Origin: Thermohalobaculum sp951813525
GTDB taxonomy: Bacteria; Pseudomonadota; Alphaproteobacteria; Rhodobacterales; Rhodobacteraceae
Assembly (NCBI GenBank): GCA_951813525.2
Contig: CATOTJ020000001.1
Span: forward strand, 992,001-1,056,000
Direction of reading: 5' to 3'
DNA: 64,000 nucleotides
Shown: positions 1-7,812 of the stretch, piece by piece
Numbering within the stretch: position 1 is the stretch's first letter
Layout of the letters: each line of letters opens with the position of its first letter
Translations under genes and position numbers: made by a program
Notes under the pieces: generated by a model
Told to the model about the DNA's origin: nothing
The model's database searches: none
What the model saw: the letters and a program-made list of their open reading frames with translations, nothing else

Positions 1-518
1 AAATGGGCGCCATCGACATTCGAGACATAGTGGACGGCAGGCCCATCGGCCCAGCTTGCCAGTGCCGCGGTTGCCATGGCGGGGCCAAGGTCCGATCCGC
101 CAATGCCGAGATTGATCACATGGTCATAAGTGCCGCCATCGGCTGCGGCGACTGCACCGCTGCGCACGGATTGGGCAAATTCCAGCATCCTGGCGCGTTG
201 ATCCGCGATGGCGGGGGCGGGGTCGTCGGCGCGAACCAAGGTGTGCAGCGCCGGGCGATCCTCGGTGACGTTGACATGCTCGCCGCGCAGCATTGCGTCA
301 CGGGCAGCTTCGACACCGCACGCGTGGGCAAGCGCGAGCAGCGCATCGAGTGCGGCGGTGTCGATCTTCTCCTTGGAAAAGTCGATGGTCAGGGCACCGT
401 GGTTGAAAGCGAAGCGGTCGAACCGCGCCGGATCGTCGGCAAACAGGTCCCGAAGGTGCCGCGATCTCAGCCGGGCCGCAGCGTCTGACACATGGGTCCA
501 GGCTGTTTCGCGGTCCAT
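1..518 (-). CDS. pgi: Glucose-6-phosphate isomerase, N-terminal part (cut by window edge)
   Basis: Interconverts glucose-6-phosphate and fructose-6-phosphate in the cytoplasm. The minus strand reads MDRETAWTHVSDAAARL onward for about 172 residues and runs off the left edge. It shows family features: FNHGALTIDFSKEKI near residue 39, RGEHVNVTEDRPALHT near residue 80 and the sugar-phosphate motif LGIGGSDLGP near residue 137. ATG at 518 is preceded by a strong AGGAGGT. Only 14 bases separate it from the upstream glpK stop, so the two are probably co-transcribed. Only the first third is visible. Confidence 0.93.
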   Translation of the reverse strand, partial: MDRETAWTHVSDAAARLRSRHLRDLFADDPARFDRFAFNHGALTIDFSKEKIDTAALDALLALAHACGVEAARDAMLRGEHVNVTEDRPALHTLVRADDPAPAIADQRARMLEFAQSVRSGAVAAADGGTYDHVINLGIGGSDLGPAMATAALASWADGPAVHYVSNVDGAH

Positions 519-532
519 CGGACCTCCTGTTG

Positions 533-2026
533 TCACGGGGCCGAAAGGGTTCGGCGCACGGCGTCCTGCCACCCGGCATAGCGGCGTTCGCTTTCGTCCG
601 CGGGCATTGCCGGTTCGAACCGGCGCTCCTGCGCCCAATTCGCGGCGAAGGTTTCCTGGTCCGGGCAGATCCCCGCTTGATGGCCTGCCAGCCATGCGGC
701 GCCTATCGCAGTCGTTTCAAGGACATGGGGGCGATCGACCGGGGCACCGGTGATATCGGCCAGCGCCTGCATGGTCCAGTTCGATGCCGTCATCCCGCCG
801 TCGACCCGCAGGACCGTATCCAGCCCGCCCTGCCCGGCTGCCTGCCAGTCGGCGTGCATGGCGCCCAGAAGATCGCGCGTTTGAAAGGCGACGCTTTCCA
901 GCGCAGCGCGGGCCAGTTCGGCGCGGCCCGCTGCCCGGGTCAGGCCGAAGATCGCGCCGCGGCAGTCGGCGTCCCAATAGGGCGCGCCCATGCCGGTAAA
1001 GGCAGGGACAATGTAGACGCCCTGTTCGGCATCGGCGTGCTCGGCCAGGGTTCCGCTTTCGTCGGCGCTGCCGATAATATGCAAGCCATCGCGCAGCCAC
1101 TGTACGACCGCGCCTGCGATAAAGATCGACCCTTCCAGGGCATAGGCGGCCCGGCCGTCCAACTGATAGGCAACTGTCGTCAGCAACCGGTTCTGCGAGG
1201 CAACCGGCGTATCGCCCGTGTTCAGCAGGGCGAAACAGCCGGTGCCGTAGGTCGACTTCATCATGCCCGGTTGAAAACATGCCTGACCGATGGTCGCCGC
1301 CTGTTGGTCCCCTGCAACGCCCAGGATCGGGATTTCATGGCCCAGGATCGACGCATCGGTCGTGCCGAACGCATCGGCGCAGTCGTGAAGTTCGGGCAGC
1401 ATCAGGCCGGGCACGCGCAGGGTATCGCAAAGCTCGGCATCCCAGGCCAAGGCGTGGATGTTAAACAACATCGTCCGGCTGGCATTGGTCGCATCGGTTG
1501 CATGAACCCGGCCGCCCGTCAGGCGCCAGATCAACCAGCAATCCACAGTCCCGGCCAGCAGATCGCCATCGGTTGCAGCTTCTCGCGCGCCAGGGACCTG
1601 GTCGAGGATCCAAGCGATTTTGGTGGCCGAGAAGTATGGATCCAGCAGAAGCCCGGTCCGCTGGGTGATATCCAGTTCAACGCCGTCGGCGCGTAAAGCC
1701 GTGCAGATGTCGGATGTCCTGCGGTCTTGCCAGACAATTGCATTGTGGATCGCGCGGCCGGTTCGGCGATCCCAGACCACGACCGTCTCTCGTTGATTGG
1801 TGATCCCGATGGCGGCAGGGACAACGCCGGACTTGTCGATGGCCTCGCGGCAGGTGGCGACCGTGGAATTTAGCAGATCCTCGGGATCATGTTCGACCCA
1901 GCCGGACTGCGGAAAGTGTTGGGGGAATTCGCGTTGAGCGGACGCCGTGACCTTTAAGTCCTGATCAAAGATGATGGCCCGCGTCGATGTCGTTCCCTGA
2001 TCGATTGCCAATATGTGGCCGGTCAT
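533..2026 (-). CDS. glpK: Glycerol kinase
   Basis: ATP-dependent phosphorylation of glycerol to glycerol-3-phosphate; FGGY family, cytoplasmic. The start is the ATG at 2026, giving MTGHILAIDQGTTSTRA, because the phosphate-binding DQGTTSTR motif must sit at the N-terminus; an upstream in-frame ATG at 2068 would add 14 residues with no family match. The protein is 497 residues, as expected. STYGTGCF and the C-terminal FGGY signature around GGMTASNW are present. No glycerol transporter or glpD gene is visible, so regulation cannot be judged here. Confidence 0.96.
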   Translation of the reverse strand: MTGHILAIDQGTTSTRAIIFDQDLKVTASAQREFPQHFPQSGWVEHDPEDLLNSTVATCREAIDKSGVVPAAIGITNQRETVVVWDRRTGRAIHNAIVWQDRRTSDICTALRADGVELDITQRTGLLLDPYFSATKIAWILDQVPGAREAATDGDLLAGTVDCWLIWRLTGGRVHATDATNASRTMLFNIHALAWDAELCDTLRVPGLMLPELHDCADAFGTTDASILGHEIPILGVAGDQQAATIGQACFQPGMMKSTYGTGCFALLNTGDTPVASQNRLLTTVAYQLDGRAAYALEGSIFIAGAVVQWLRDGLHIIGSADESGTLAEHADAEQGVYIVPAFTGMGAPYWDADCRGAIFGLTRAAGRAELARAALESVAFQTRDLLGAMHADWQAAGQGGLDTVLRVDGGMTASNWTMQALADITGAPVDRPHVLETTAIGAAWLAGHQAGICPDQETFAANWAQERRFEPAMPADESERRYAGWQDAVRRTLSAP

Positions 2027-2186
2027 TACGTACCCCCCTGCCGGTAAGCCCGGCTTCTGCGGGCGCACAATAGCCTCAGAACCTGGGGATTTGGCAAGAC
2101 AGGTCCTGCTCTAAATGCAGTGGGATGGATCGGGGCGGGCGTTGACGCCCTTGGCGCACTGGCGCGGGCCTTGATCGGACGGCGCC

Positions 2187-2675
2187 CTATGCCAGTGGGA
2201 CCAGTGCATCGCCGATCTTTATGTGCCCTGGTGTGATCACTTCGGCAGTGATGCCGCCATGCCCGCGCACCGCGTTGAACCCGCCGGGGCCGAGAGCTTC
2301 CTCCATCCGTGTGCAGGGCGCGCATGGGCCGGTGCCCTGCAAGACGGCGGTGCCGAGGCGAAACCGCACCTTTCGCAGTGCCAGCAGGTTGACCCCGGCA
2401 ACCGCAATGTTTCGGCGGAGCAAAGCGGGATCGACCGTTGCCTTGGACCCGGTCTGGCCGGCGAGCGCGGCGATGACGGGGAGATGTTCCCATTGGATCA
2501 GCGTGACGGCGCGTTTGCCGGGCGTCGCCCGGCGGTCGCCCCGCAACCCGTTTTCGGTGATGTCGGCATCCGGCACCGCAACCACGGTTTCGCGCCGCCC
2601 GGGGCGCAGCCCGATCCAGCGGATGACACCGGTCGAGGCGTGGCGGGCTGTCATGCGATCAAGCGATTCGCTCAT
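2187..2675 (-). CDS. MOSC-domain protein
   Basis: 162-residue protein of the MOSC (molybdenum cofactor sulfurase C-terminal) superfamily, which includes YiiM-like sulfur-carrier proteins. Visible family features are ITENGLRGDR near residue 40, RRNIAVAGVNL near residue 84 and the cysteine segment GTGPCAPCTRMEEALG near residue 111, followed by GHGGITAEV. A single MOSC domain with no additional domain is seen. ATG at 2675 lies 2 bases after the upstream stop, which suggests translational coupling; ATG at 2654 is an alternative start. The sulfur or metal substrate cannot be told from sequence. Confidence 0.85.
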   Translation of the reverse strand: MSESLDRMTARHASTGVIRWIGLRPGRRETVVAVPDADITENGLRGDRRATPGKRAVTLIQWEHLPVIAALAGQTGSKATVDPALLRRNIAVAGVNLLALRKVRFRLGTAVLQGTGPCAPCTRMEEALGPGGFNAVRGHGGITAEVITPGHIKIGDALVPLA

Positions 2676-2677
2676 GT

Positions 2678-2893
2678 TCAGGACAGAAGAATGCCGGTTA
2701 CCAACAGGCCAAGACCAAGAAATGCAGCACCAATCGCGGCCATATGCGCAAAGATCAGACGTTGCACTTCGGTGCGCACCTGATCGTCCTCTAACTGTGC
2801 TTTTCGCAGCCAAGCGGCCTTTTTCAGGCACCAGAGGACACCAATCAGCCCCAGCACGGCCAAAGCGGCCCCGATCCAGATCATCACTTTCAT
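2678..2893 (-). CDS. Small two-helix membrane protein
   Basis: 71 residues with two predicted membrane helices: about residues 5-24 (WIGAALAVLGLIGVLWC) and about 50-70 (AAIGAAFLGLGLLVTGILL). A short charged stretch between them contains QLEDDQVRTEVQRL. It lies immediately upstream of the MOSC gene with 2 bases between them. An in-frame ATG at 2932 would add 13 residues; no strong ribosome site favours either start. No family recognised. Confidence 0.6.
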   Translation of the reverse strand: MKVMIWIGAALAVLGLIGVLWCLKKAAWLRKAQLEDDQVRTEVQRLIFAHMAAIGAAFLGLGLLVTGILLS

Positions 2894-3041
2894 CGCGGCG
2901 GCATAACGTGACTTTAAGGGATATTCCAGCATGGTTCTTGTAATCCAGGCCGGGCGACGCACATTAAGAGTGCATTCAATCGGGACTCGACCGCAACGCA
3001 TTGCGCCGCTAGACTTTGCGGACGTCAGACGGAGACTGAAC

Positions 3042-3209
3042 ATGATCCTTGTGTTTGCGGTTGCTGCAGTTGCCACAGTTATCCTGTGGATCACGCTGTC
3101 CAATGCACCTCAACCCAAACCGCGCCGGATCCGTGTCCGGGTGCGTGACGATCATCGCTGTAAAGACGAAATCCGCCGTCAAGATGAAATCCGCCGCGAC
3201 CGCGATTAG
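3042..3209 (+). CDS. Small single-pass membrane protein, hypothetical
   Basis: 55 residues: one hydrophobic helix at about residues 2-19 (ILVFAVAAVATVILWITL), then a highly basic tail rich in Arg, Asp and Lys (IRVRVRDDHR, DEIRRDRD). CGGAGA lies upstream of ATG 3042. Its 3' end overlaps the start of the acetyltransferase gene by 26 bases in another frame, so it may act as a translationally coupled leader. Its existence rests only on the ribosome site and the membrane-helix pattern. Confidence 0.45.
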   Translation: MILVFAVAAVATVILWITLSNAPQPKPRRIRVRVRDDHRCKDEIRRQDEIRRDRD

Positions 3210-3741
3210 GGCGCGGATCAGGGCCGCGAATATCGCTGATCTGCCGGTCCTGAAAGACATCATAAACGCTGAAATCCTTTCTTCGACTGCGAGTTGGACG
3301 ACCAGACCTCGTTCGCAGGAAGATATGCATGCCTGGTATGATGCCCGGCTGAAGGCTGGCTATCCGGTTCTGGTGGCCGAATGTCCGGCAACCGGCGATG
3401 TGGCGGGATATGCCAGCTTTGGGTCCTTTCGCAGCGGGGAGGGCTATGCGGCGACAGTCGAGCATTCGGTCTATGTGCATCAGGATTTCCGCGGGCGCGG
3501 GATTGCGCCGTGCCTGATCGATGCGTTGATCGAGCGCGCCAAGACCGCCGGAATGCGTCTGATGATCGGCGGTGTTTCAGGCGATGCCGAGGCGAGCCTG
3601 CGGCTGCACCGAAAGATGGGGTTTCGTGAAGTTGGTCGAATCCCCGGTGCGGGGATGAAGTTCGGGCGGTCGCTGGACTTGGTGCTGATGGCGATTTCGC
3701 TGGTGCCGGGTGCGGGGATTGGCCAAGGCAGGCTGCACTGA
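3184..3741 (+). CDS. GNAT-family N-acetyltransferase
   Basis: 185 residues, single GNAT domain using acetyl-CoA. Start at ATG 3184 gives MKSAATAIRARIRAAN. The domain runs from IRAANIADLPVLKDIIN to the end. The acetyl-CoA loop is VHQDFRGRGIAPCLIDALIE, followed by GDAEASLRLHRKMGFREVG. The SSTASWTTRPRS segment and general order resemble phosphinothricin-type acetyltransferases, so a small amine-bearing toxin or amino-acid analogue is a plausible acceptor. Neighbours do not identify the substrate. Confidence 0.85.
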   Translation: MKSAATAIRARIRAANIADLPVLKDIINAEILSSTASWTTRPRSQEDMHAWYDARLKAGYPVLVAECPATGDVAGYASFGSFRSGEGYAATVEHSVYVHQDFRGRGIAPCLIDALIERAKTAGMRLMIGGVSGDAEASLRLHRKMGFREVGRIPGAGMKFGRSLDLVLMAISLVPGAGIGQGRLH

Positions 3742-3760
3742 CCGTCCGCCCCTTGCGCGC

Positions 3761-4633
3761 TCAATCCAATTGCTGTGCCTGCATCAACAACCAATCGCGA
3801 AACGCACGCGCCGGTGCGCGAAGGGCCGGACGGGCGGGATAGACCAGGCTGTAGGACTGGACCCCGGAGATGGCCTGATCCTGCAGACAGGGCACCAACC
3901 CGAACCGTTGGGCCAGGTCCCCGGTCGCCGGTCGCCGGTCCAGCGCCACGCTGCCGCCTGCCGCGATGGCAAAGGCGGTCAGCGTATTGTCTGTGTACTG
4001 AATGCGCGGCGTGGCATCGGCGGGCAGCAAAGCCTGCCAGTTGGCACGGTGTGTCGCGACCTCGACCAGCGGGAAAACTGCGAGATCTTCCGGCGTTTTG
4101 ATCCGGGCGGCAATTTCGGGCGGCGCCACCGGGCAGAGGATTTCACCGAAGAGCGGGTCGCTGTCTTCGAACGGTTCGGGCGGCAGGCCGAACAGGATCG
4201 TCAGGTCGGCATCCTGACGCCGGTATTCGTTGTCCAGCCTGGCCGTGGTCAACGAGAGTTGGATATCCGGGTGCCGGGCCTGAAAGTCGGGCAGACGCCC
4301 GGCCAACCAGCCCGATGCCAGAATCAGCGTGCACGAGATCGATAATGGCTTGCGTTGCCGGTCGCCAAAAACGTTGCCGGTCGCGACCTCGACCTGGTGC
4401 AGCGATCTGGCAATCACCGGCAAGAAGCTGTGCCCGGCCGCGGTCAAGGTCACGCTGCGCGGACCACGGGTAAACAGCGGGCGGCCAAGAAAGGTTTCCA
4501 GCGCCCGGATCTGCTGACTGACGGCAGAGGGCGACATATTCAATGTCTCGGCCGCGCGGGCGAAAGACCCATGACGGGCGGCGGCCTCGAATATCCGCAG
4601 CCAGTTCAGCGATGGGATCTGCGGTGGCGGCAT
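3761..4633 (-). CDS. LysR-family transcriptional regulator
   Basis: 290 residues. Start at ATG 4633 with AGGAGG upstream, giving MPPPQIPSLNWLRIFEAAAR. The N-terminal winged helix contains GSFARAAETLNMSPSAVSQQ with IRALETFLGRPLFTR; the remainder is a periplasmic-binding-like effector domain. The GcvA/AmpR-like subgroup is suggested by the N-terminal sequence. It is divergent from the PhyH/HD oxygenase pair with 143 bases between starts, and a 13-bp palindrome lies in that gap. I infer that it controls the oxygenase pair, perhaps sensing a phosphonate. Confidence 0.92.
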   Translation of the reverse strand: MPPPQIPSLNWLRIFEAAARHGSFARAAETLNMSPSAVSQQIRALETFLGRPLFTRGPRSVTLTAAGHSFLPVIARSLHQVEVATGNVFGDRQRKPLSISCTLILASGWLAGRLPDFQARHPDIQLSLTTARLDNEYRRQDADLTILFGLPPEPFEDSDPLFGEILCPVAPPEIAARIKTPEDLAVFPLVEVATHRANWQALLPADATPRIQYTDNTLTAFAIAAGGSVALDRRPATGDLAQRFGLVPCLQDQAISGVQSYSLVYPARPALRAPARAFRDWLLMQAQQLD

Positions 4634-4690
4634 CGGGGGCCTCCTGATCTGGTGCCAATCGGCGTTCACGGGCTGATATGGGCATTAGGG

Positions 4691-4703
4691 TAAGCTCAGC
4701 TTA
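4691..4703. promoter_or_regulatory. Palindromic LysR-type operator candidate
   Basis: TAAGCTCAGCTTA is a perfect 13-bp palindrome between the divergent LysR gene and the PhyH oxygenase gene. Position and symmetry fit a LysR-type binding site (T-N11-A core). Binding is inferred, not shown. Confidence 0.5.
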
Positions 4704-4776
4704 GTCTTTGCCAGTCGAAATGGCGCTTCTGCAACCCCTCGGTTCCAGCGATGATCGGCCAACCGAGGAGGGCGAG

Positions 4777-5655
4777 ATGGCCGGATCTTTGACGAAAGAG
4801 CAGCGCGCGGATTATGCGCGGAATGGGTATCTCTGTCCCATAGATGTCCTGAGCACGGACGAGGCCGAAGCGCATCGCGCGGCGCTGGAGCGGATCGAGC
4901 AGTGCTATGCGGGCAAGTTGCCGCGCGCCGTTGGTCAATACCTGCGGATGAACGCGCATCTGACCACGACTATGTCCCTGAAGGCGGCGCAGGATCCGCG
5001 GGTTCTGGATGCCGTCGAGAGTATCCTGGGTCCGGATCTGATCCTGTGGTCGTGCGAGTATTTCGTGAAGGAAGCGCGGTCGGCGCAGATCGTCACCTGG
5101 CACCAAGATCTGACCTATTGGGGGATGGACGGATCGGACCATGAGGTGACGGCGTGGCTGGCCCTGTCGCCCGCCACCGGCGCAAGCGGATGCATGAAGT
5201 TCGTTCCCGGCAGCCACAAGGAAAGCCTGGTTCCCCACGCCGACACGTTCGCCGATGACAATCTGCTGAGCCGTGGGCAGGAGATCGCGGTTGAAGTGGA
5301 CGATGACGATGCGATCCTGGCCGAACTGCAACCCGGGCAGATGTCACTGCACCATGGGCGGATGTTTCATGGGTCGGATGCCAACCGGTCGGGGGACCGG
5401 CGTATCGGATTTGTGATGCGTTTTATCCGCCCCGATACGCCTTCGATTGGGGCGGGGCGTGATTTTGCCATGCTGGTGCGCGGCGCGGACAGGATCGGCA
5501 ACCGGATCAATGTCGTTCCACCCGCGGGCCGGGACTTTGCACCGGACCGGTTGGCGTTGTACGAAGAGGTCCAAGCGGCGCAGGATCGTCGATTGTCGGA
5601 CGGACTGCCGGACCCTGAACAGATGTATCAGCAGAAAGCCAAAGCGTATGGATGA
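4777..5655 (+). CDS. PhyH-family Fe(II)/2-oxoglutarate oxygenase, probable phosphonate hydroxylase
   Basis: 292 residues; ATG 4777 is preceded by GAGGAGGGCGAG. The phytanoyl-CoA dioxygenase fold is shown by iron ligands H109 and D111 (TWHQDLTYWG) and the distal H198 in FHGSDANRSGDRR, with a 2-oxoglutarate-binding arginine shortly after. It overlaps by 8 bases the HD-domain gene that follows. PhyH plus HD-domain pairs beside phn genes are known as PhnY/PhnZ (2-aminoethylphosphonate) and TmpA/TmpB (its N-trimethyl form): the PhyH partner hydroxylates the alpha carbon and the HD partner cleaves the C-P bond. The substrate here is inferred only as a phosphonate. Confidence 0.82.
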   Translation: MAGSLTKEQRADYARNGYLCPIDVLSTDEAEAHRAALERIEQCYAGKLPRAVGQYLRMNAHLTTTMSLKAAQDPRVLDAVESILGPDLILWSCEYFVKEARSAQIVTWHQDLTYWGMDGSDHEVTAWLALSPATGASGCMKFVPGSHKESLVPHADTFADDNLLSRGQEIAVEVDDDDAILAELQPGQMSLHHGRMFHGSDANRSGDRRIGFVMRFIRPDTPSIGAGRDFAMLVRGADRIGNRINVVPPAGRDFAPDRLALYEEVQAAQDRRLSDGLPDPEQMYQQKAKAYG

Positions 5656-6250
5656 CACCGTTTCCTTCACTGCCATGGCCGATGGAACGGCGCAGGATTA
5701 TGAGATGCTGGCCGAGCGCGAGCGCATCTATAACGCCGGAACCGCGGACCGTCTGATGCGCGAATTGCGGATGCAGGCCGAGGACACGCTGACCGGTTAC
5801 AAGATCACGCGATTGGAACATGGGCTGCAATCGGCCACGCGGGCGCGCCATGACGGGGCGGATCTCGACTGGGTCATCGGGACATTGCTGCACGATATCG
5901 GCGACGGGCTTGCGCCACAGAACCACGATAAGTTCGCAGCCGAAATCATGCGCCCGTTCATGCGCGACGAAGTGGTCTGGGTGGTCGAGCACCACGGCAT
6001 TTTTCAGACGTACTACTACGCCCACCACTATGGTTGGGATCGCGAATTGCGGGCGAAGTTTGCGGATCACCCATATTATCGGTCCTGCGTCGATTTCTGT
6101 GAGCGGTGGGACCAGACCAGCTTTGACCCCGACTATCCCATGGATCCGCTGGAAAGCTTTGAGGACGAGGTTCGCGAGGTCTTTGCCCGCAAAGCCTATG
6201 ACCCGGAGATACAGCAGATCGGCCGCGTCACCGGTCTGCCTGCGGTTTAG
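5648..6250 (+). CDS. HD-domain oxygenase, probable C-P bond-cleaving partner (PhnZ/TmpB-like)
   Basis: 200 residues, starting at ATG 5648 inside the end of the PhyH gene. Histidine and aspartate ligands of an HD-type diiron site are visible: RLEHGLQSA (H58), LLHDIGDG (H82, D83), NHDKFA (H93), EHHGIFQ (H115/H116) and ERWDQTSFD (D155). PhnZ and TmpB are mixed-valent diiron oxygenases that split a 1-hydroxyphosphonate into a carboxylate and phosphate. The short loop of HDIGDGLAPQNH and the EHHGIFQ segment look closer to the TmpB type, but this is from memory. The stop codon abuts an IS30 insertion that leaves the gene intact. Confidence 0.8.
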   Translation: MDDTVSFTAMADGTAQDYEMLAERERIYNAGTADRLMRELRMQAEDTLTGYKITRLEHGLQSATRARHDGADLDWVIGTLLHDIGDGLAPQNHDKFAAEIMRPFMRDEVVWVVEHHGIFQTYYYAHHYGWDRELRAKFADHPYYRSCVDFCERWDQTSFDPDYPMDPLESFEDEVREVFARKAYDPEIQQIGRVTGLPAV

Positions 6251-6252
6251 AG

Positions 6253-6280
6253 GGCGGATTCAACCGGTCGTCGCAACACC
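6253..6280 (+). repeat. IS30 terminal inverted repeat, left
   Basis: 28 bp, exactly complementary to 7685-7712. It contains the transposase stop codon at 6260-6262. Confidence 0.95.
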
Positions 6281-7666
6281 TTCGATCATATCCTGTTTGA
6301 GCAACTGGTCGAGTGCTTCCGCGGGCGTTCGCCATCCGAGCGTTTTGCGTGGCCTCGTATTCAAGGCATGGGCAACGGCGTTCAACTCTTCATTGCCATG
6401 CTGACTTAGATCGGTGCCTTTCGGAAAGTATTGGCGGAGCAGGCCATTGGTGTTTTCATTGCTGCCGCGCTGCCAGGGACTCTGAGGGTCGCAGAAGTAG
6501 ACTTCGAGACCGGTGTCGATCCGAAGCTGAGCGTGCTGTGCCATCTCGGCTCCCTGATCCCAGGTCAGTGATCGTCGCAGATGTGCCGGAAGATCCATTA
6601 TGGTTTCGGAAATGGCATCGCGGACGGCTTCTGCACCATGACCGGCAAGAGCCGGACCGTTCTTGATCGGTTTGGTCGTGCCGTGGCTTTCCATTCGCGG
6701 CAGGTGCAAAAGCATAGTGAAGCGCGTGGTCCGTTCGACCAGCGTCCCAATCGCTGAACTGCCAAGTCCGAGAATGAGATCGCCTTCCCAGTGGCCTGGC
6801 ACCGCTCTGTCGTCAATCGCGGCCGGGCGGGCGCTGATCATCAGCGCATCCGAGATGAAGGACTTGCCTCGGTTTCGGGCCCGTTCTCGGGGCAGACGCA
6901 GTGCCCGTCCAGAGCGAAGACAGGCCGAAAGCTCCCGCTTCAGGGCTCCGCGCCCTTGGATGTAGAGCGCCTGATAGATGGCTTCATGACTGATGCGCAT
7001 GGTCGGGTCCTCGGGGAAGTCCACCTTCAGGCGCTGTGCGATCTGTTCCGGGCTCCAGGCGCAAGACCAGCGTCGGCTTTGCCGATGAACGGACCGCCGT
7101 TTCCTCCATACCACGACAGGCCCGTCGAAGGAGATGCCGTCTGGCGTGGCGATCAGGCCGGCAAGCCGGTCCTGCACATAATCTCGCAAGGCAGGATTGT
7201 TCGTCAGCTTGCTGGTCTTCGGGCGGCGGGATGCGCGATCCGCATGCCACTGCGCTGTGAGAGCCCGGTAGTCGAAGTCTCCGCCTCGTGTCGCCGAGTT
7301 GCGCCTGATCTCGCGGGAGATCGTGCTGGGTGCCCGCCCCAGTTTGCGCGCGATTGCACGCACACCGGTGCCCCGAGCGCATTCCAAGGCGATTTCCTCG
7401 CGTTCCGCGAAGACCAGGTTGCGGTTCTTGAGGAAAGGCGCCGAGGGCGCGAGATGTTTGGGAGGCATTCCACCAGAACTCCGAAACCATCGGCTTCCGA
7501 CAGGGGCAGAGACACCTGCTTCAACAGCGGCTTGCTCACTTGAAAGCCCTACCGCGATACCCTGCCAGAACTGGCACAGTTGCTCGCGCTGCCAGACAGG
7601 GGGCCGTCCGGGTGAGGACAATTTGCGCCGCGTGGACCTTTCTGATTTTCGTCTTCCCGTCGTCAT
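6260..7666 (-). CDS. IS30-family transposase
   Basis: 468 residues; ATG 7666 follows TAGGAGGT. The N-terminal DNA-binding region has a second helix-turn-helix in GTGVRAIARKLGRAPSTISR followed by REIRRNS. The DDE catalytic core starts around GHWEGDLILGLGSSAIGTLV, continues through LTWDQGAEMAQH and ends with FCDPQSPWQRGSNENTNGLL, where the last catalytic Glu sits. C-terminal NTRPRKTLGWRTPAEAL is typical of the family. Full length with no stops, so probably active. Its stop lies within the left terminal repeat. Confidence 0.96.
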   Translation of the reverse strand: MTTGRRKSERSTRRKLSSPGRPPVWQREQLCQFWQGIAVGLSSEQAAVEAGVSAPVGSRWFRSSGGMPPKHLAPSAPFLKNRNLVFAEREEIALECARGTGVRAIARKLGRAPSTISREIRRNSATRGGDFDYRALTAQWHADRASRRPKTSKLTNNPALRDYVQDRLAGLIATPDGISFDGPVVVWRKRRSVHRQSRRWSCAWSPEQIAQRLKVDFPEDPTMRISHEAIYQALYIQGRGALKRELSACLRSGRALRLPRERARNRGKSFISDALMISARPAAIDDRAVPGHWEGDLILGLGSSAIGTLVERTTRFTMLLHLPRMESHGTTKPIKNGPALAGHGAEAVRDAISETIMDLPAHLRRSLTWDQGAEMAQHAQLRIDTGLEVYFCDPQSPWQRGSNENTNGLLRQYFPKGTDLSQHGNEELNAVAHALNTRPRKTLGWRTPAEALDQLLKQDMIEGVATTG

Positions 7667-7684
7667 CTACACCTCCTAGGTTGG

Positions 7685-7712
7685 GGTGTTGCGACGACCG
7701 GTTGAATCCGCC
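7685..7712 (-). repeat. IS30 terminal inverted repeat, right
   Basis: 28 bp, exact inverted copy of 6253-6280, upstream of the transposase start. Confidence 0.95.
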
Positions 7713-7721
7713 GAGCACGTT

Positions 7722-7744
7722 TCGATCTGATTGAATCAGATCGA
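7722..7744. terminator. Perfect 23-bp palindrome, terminator or operator
   Basis: TCGATCTGATT, one central G, then AATCAGATCGA. Before the IS30 insertion it would have lain about 10 bases after the HD-oxygenase stop, so it may be a terminator of that transcript. It lacks a clear T tract. Confidence 0.4.
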
Positions 7745-7767
7745 GGGTTCTAAGTTATTGATTGGTC

Positions 7768-7811
7768 GCACTTTCAGGGCGCCTGACTGATGCAGTCAGG
7801 CTGGAAAGTGC
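7768..7811. terminator. Long hairpin after phnM
   Basis: GCACTTTCAG pairs with CTGGAAAGTGC with one mismatch, enclosing a second stem CCTGACTG-ATG-CAGTCAGG. It begins 1 base past the phnM stop (minus strand). There is no long U run, so it may stabilise the 3' end or act as a bidirectional terminator. Confidence 0.55.
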
Positions 7812-7812
7812 T

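Larger units (their letters stand above)
6253..7712. mobile_element. Complete IS30-family insertion sequence
   Basis: 1,460-bp element bounded by perfect 28-bp inverted repeats at 6253-6280 and 7685-7712, outer end GGCGGATTCAACCGG. It is flanked by a GAG direct repeat (6250-6252 and 7713-7715), consistent with the 2-3 bp duplications of the IS30 family. One transposase fills the element. Intact ends, open reading frame and target duplication indicate recent insertion. Confidence 0.95.

Noticed and set aside
530..1696. 388-codon plus-strand reading frame
   Set aside because: Antisense to glpK; open only because of GC-rich codon bias, no recognisable domain.
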